From positions 1 to 54,628 of the forward strand of contig JAUZNZ010000014.1 of NCBI GenBank assembly GCA_030706735.1: a stretch of 54,628 nucleotides of DNA. The letters run 5' to 3'. A program made the translations under genes and the position numbers. This DNA is from Bacteroidota bacterium (lineage in GTDB: Bacteria; Bacteroidota; Bacteroidia; Chitinophagales; Chitinophagaceae). How positions within the stretch are numbered: the stretch's first letter is position 1; every line of letters starts with the position of its first letter. Positions 52,461 to 54,628 of this stretch are shown piece by piece. The notes below the pieces were generated by a model that had not been told where the DNA came from, searched no databases, and was given only the letters and a program-made list of their open reading frames with translations.

Positions 52461-54554
52461 ATGCGATCCCTTCTCGCAACCGTGTTCCTGCTCGGACTGT
52501 ATGCGACCGGCACCGGCCAGCAAACGAACCCTTCTTCAGCACAGATCCAGGAAGTATTGCAAAAGATGCATGCCCAGCTGGACTCGGCTTACAAAAGCCC
52601 GCAGGTCAGGAAGATGATGCAGCAGGGGAAGGCGATCAACACCGATTCCATCGTCCGGGCAGCCAAATCCAGGACCGGTAACGGCCAGTCCGGTAACATG
52701 GGCAGCCTGACTGCCGGCGGAATAGGGCCGAGACCCGATACCAGCACGGAAAAACTGCCTCCGAAGAATACCCGGGTATTGGGCGCCATGCCCTCGAAAC
52801 CCCTGTCGGCTGCAGCGATCAGACAATATATGACCGATCTGGACAAGCAGTTGACTCCCGCCTTTCGGGACGCTTTCGGGACATCGATCGGTAATACGGA
52901 TAAATATACCGCACTGGGCATCAGTAACGCATCGGTTATCGCAGCCGAAATGGGTATGCTGGACCAGGCCGTACTATTGTCCCTCAAGGCGGTCGAACGG
53001 GCGCCCGATAATCCCCTCATACTGAGCAATGCCGGGTCGATCCTGCATACCGGCGGTTTGGAGATTGCGGCGATACCCATCCTGGAAGCCGCTGAACAAA
53101 AAGACCCCGGGAATAGTACGCTCGAAAACAACCTCGGTCAGTCCTACCTTTCCGTGGGCGATCGGGACAAGGCGCAGGCACATTTTCAGGCCTGCATCGC
53201 CAAAGCGCCCAATCATCCCCTGGCTAATAGCTCCATGGCCATGATCGACCTGGACCGGGGAGACCGCTCTTCCGCCCTGCGTCATGTGGAAAATTCACTT
53301 AAGGGCGCATTTTCCGACCGGGCATACCACCTGTTGTACAAACTCAAGCAGGACCCCGTTCTGATGGACTATTTCAAGCAGCGCTACAAGCAACCGGAAT
53401 ATTTTAATGAGAACAAATACCAGCTGCCACTTCAGTGCTATCGGGTTTCGGACATCGCTGCCATGCGGGCAACTTATGACGCCTACAGGGAAATGTTGCG
53501 CCGGGTCAAAAAGAAATTCGATGACGAAGGTAAAGAGGAGTCCAGGGCAGGCAGGGATGCGCTGATGGAAAAAATGAAGAACCATCGGCCGGGCTCGGGA
53601 GCCTCCGAATTCCAGGCGCCGTTTATGGAAATGGCCAACGCCATGCTCTTCGACCTCAAAAGGAGGATGGAGCGCGGAGACGCCGATGAAATAGCGCGCA
53701 GCCAAAAGCAATATCATGACCATATCAAAGAGCTGCAGGACGAATACAATAAGAAACTCCACGACGTCGAAGAGTGCGGAGGACAAATTGCCCTCGCCAA
53801 TGATTACATGGAAAAGATGGCCGTCGTCACGCATGAATATCAGAAGACCTACCTGCGTCTGTATAAGGATTTTTACCTCGACAATGCCTTCTGGAGCTTT
53901 TTTACGTCCCCTGATCCGCATATGCAGCGGGCTCAATTCTGCCAGCTGACGAGCGGGTTCCTGTCCGTTCTGCTGCAGATCGCGGAAACACATTACCTGG
54001 ATGTCACGCAGGACTGCGCTACGGAAGAAAAGGAAAAAAAGGAGGCCGAAGAGGTCGAGATCGAGGGGGATTGCCCGTTAGGCAAGAATGGCCAGGAGAT
54101 CCCCTTCGGCATCGGGAAATTCAATCTCAGTTGCGAGGAGGGGGAATTTCAGATCGGGGAGCTGATCATCCTGAACATAAAACATAAATTCAATACGGGT
54201 GAGACGATCTGGGCCCTCGGGCCAGGCGCAGCCGTTTCGTTGATGGGGCATAGCGAAGAATCCTGGTTGGAGATCCCTGCGCTGGGACCCATTAAGCCCG
54301 GCCTGGAAGTGGGCATCAAGGGACAGGCATTCCTGGTGTTCAAAGACGGCGCTTTTGTCGACTATGGCGGACGGATCGCGGCAGAGATCGATGTCCTGGG
54401 CTGGGGCAGGGAGATCAGCACGACGGTGGCCATCGGCAAGAATAGCGGGCTGGTTCTGGAGGACGGTGGGCTGAAGCGGTACATCGATAAGAACTTTGGG
54501 CCGCCCAAAGAGGTGCAAGTAAACAAGAACGTAAAAATCTACAATCCAAAATAG
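52461..54554 (+). CDS. Secreted TPR-containing protein of unknown function
   Basis: A 697-residue protein with a signal peptide (MRSLLATVFLLGLYATGTGQ). After a helical, Gly-rich region, residues about 150-280 hold TPR-like repeats (AAEMGMLDQAVLLSLKAVERAPDNPLILSNAG, AIPILEAAEQKDPGNSTLENNLGQSYLSVGDRDKAQAHFQ). A long helical, probably coiled-coil segment follows (about 330-480), then an acidic Lys/Glu linker (EEKEKKEAEEVEIEGD) and a beta-rich C-terminus (about 540-690, with GKFNLSCEEGEFQIGELIILNI). I do not recognise the C-terminal domain. A TAACTTTC motif, one base off TAnnTTTG, lies at 52401-52408. The next gene starts 3 bases after its stop. Confidence 0.8.
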   Translation: MRSLLATVFLLGLYATGTGQQTNPSSAQIQEVLQKMHAQLDSAYKSPQVRKMMQQGKAINTDSIVRAAKSRTGNGQSGNMGSLTAGGIGPRPDTSTEKLPPKNTRVLGAMPSKPLSAAAIRQYMTDLDKQLTPAFRDAFGTSIGNTDKYTALGISNASVIAAEMGMLDQAVLLSLKAVERAPDNPLILSNAGSILHTGGLEIAAIPILEAAEQKDPGNSTLENNLGQSYLSVGDRDKAQAHFQACIAKAPNHPLANSSMAMIDLDRGDRSSALRHVENSLKGAFSDRAYHLLYKLKQDPVLMDYFKQRYKQPEYFNENKYQLPLQCYRVSDIAAMRATYDAYREMLRRVKKKFDDEGKEESRAGRDALMEKMKNHRPGSGASEFQAPFMEMANAMLFDLKRRMERGDADEIARSQKQYHDHIKELQDEYNKKLHDVEECGGQIALANDYMEKMAVVTHEYQKTYLRLYKDFYLDNAFWSFFTSPDPHMQRAQFCQLTSGFLSVLLQIAETHYLDVTQDCATEEKEKKEAEEVEIEGDCPLGKNGQEIPFGIGKFNLSCEEGEFQIGELIILNIKHKFNTGETIWALGPGAAVSLMGHSEESWLEIPALGPIKPGLEVGIKGQAFLVFKDGAFVDYGGRIAAEIDVLGWGREISTTVAIGKNSGLVLEDGGLKRYIDKNFGPPKEVQVNKNVKIYNPK

Positions 54555-54557
54555 CGT

Positions 54558-54628
54558 ATGCGCCAACCATTTTCGATCCTCCTGACCCTTATCGTCTCAA
54601 GCCGTCTCATGGCTCAGAGTGATTGCGA
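54558..54628 (+). CDS. Start of a secreted protein (cut by window end)
   Basis: ATG 54558 opens a frame reading MRQPFSILLTLIVSSRLMAQ then SDC, a typical signal peptide ending in MAQ. It lies 3 bases after the TPR gene stop, so the two are probably co-transcribed. Only 23 codons are visible, so no function can be given. Confidence 0.6.
   Translation, partial: MRQPFSILLTLIVSSRLMAQSDC

Overview
The window comes from a GC-rich member of the Bacteroidota, most likely a soil or plant-litter Chitinophagaceae relative; the family is inferred, no species is claimed. Support comes from type IX secretion (T9SS) proteins and C-terminal sorting domains, TAnnTTTG promoter motifs, scarcity of Shine-Dalgarno sequences, a LytS/LytTR pair with a Reg_prop sensor, and the order rpsU - xerC-like - hpf - tRNAs - tuf - tRNA-Trp - secE - nusG - rplKAJL - rpoB.

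Layout. 1-7.8 kb: a truncated MacB/FtsX-type permease, divergent exonuclease III, a propeller-type sensor kinase with its LytTR regulator, and a small secreted PepSY-like protein. 7.9-13.6 kb: a compact minus-strand xylan operon (secreted GH10 xylanase, GPH symporter, cytoplasmic GH43, secreted sialate/acetyl esterase). 13.7-21.3 kb: a hypothetical gene, tRNA-Ala, a 57-residue membrane protein, lpxB, a Tat-type class V aminotransferase, an amino-acid permease, a GH125 mannosidase and tyrS. 21.5-34.2 kb: a PorV-like barrel, a giant PorU2-type sortase, two SGNH hydrolases whose 3' ends overlap tail to tail, then carbamoyltransferase, DUF5989 (SxtK-like), SxtJ-like and a GT-C-like membrane protein. 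34.2-46.8 kb: ribE and the translation/transcription cluster with four tRNAs before tuf and one after. 46.8-54.6 kb: a T9SS metalloprotease, a GH92 mannosidase, a TPR protein and the start of another secreted protein.

The strongest candidate for an under-described system is the 21.5-34.2 kb block. A sxtI-sxtK-sxtJ-like triad, known from saxitoxin clusters, sits here without toxin genes, beside paired SGNH enzymes, a GT-C-like protein and an accessory T9SS sortase. This suggests decoration of a surface glycan or lipid, possibly the anchor for T9SS cargo. Other points of note: a consensus Shine-Dalgarno on rpsU only; rpoB ending its operon without rpoC; a histone-H1-like gene inserted between nusG and rplK; and a perfect palindrome just upstream of the rpoB start.
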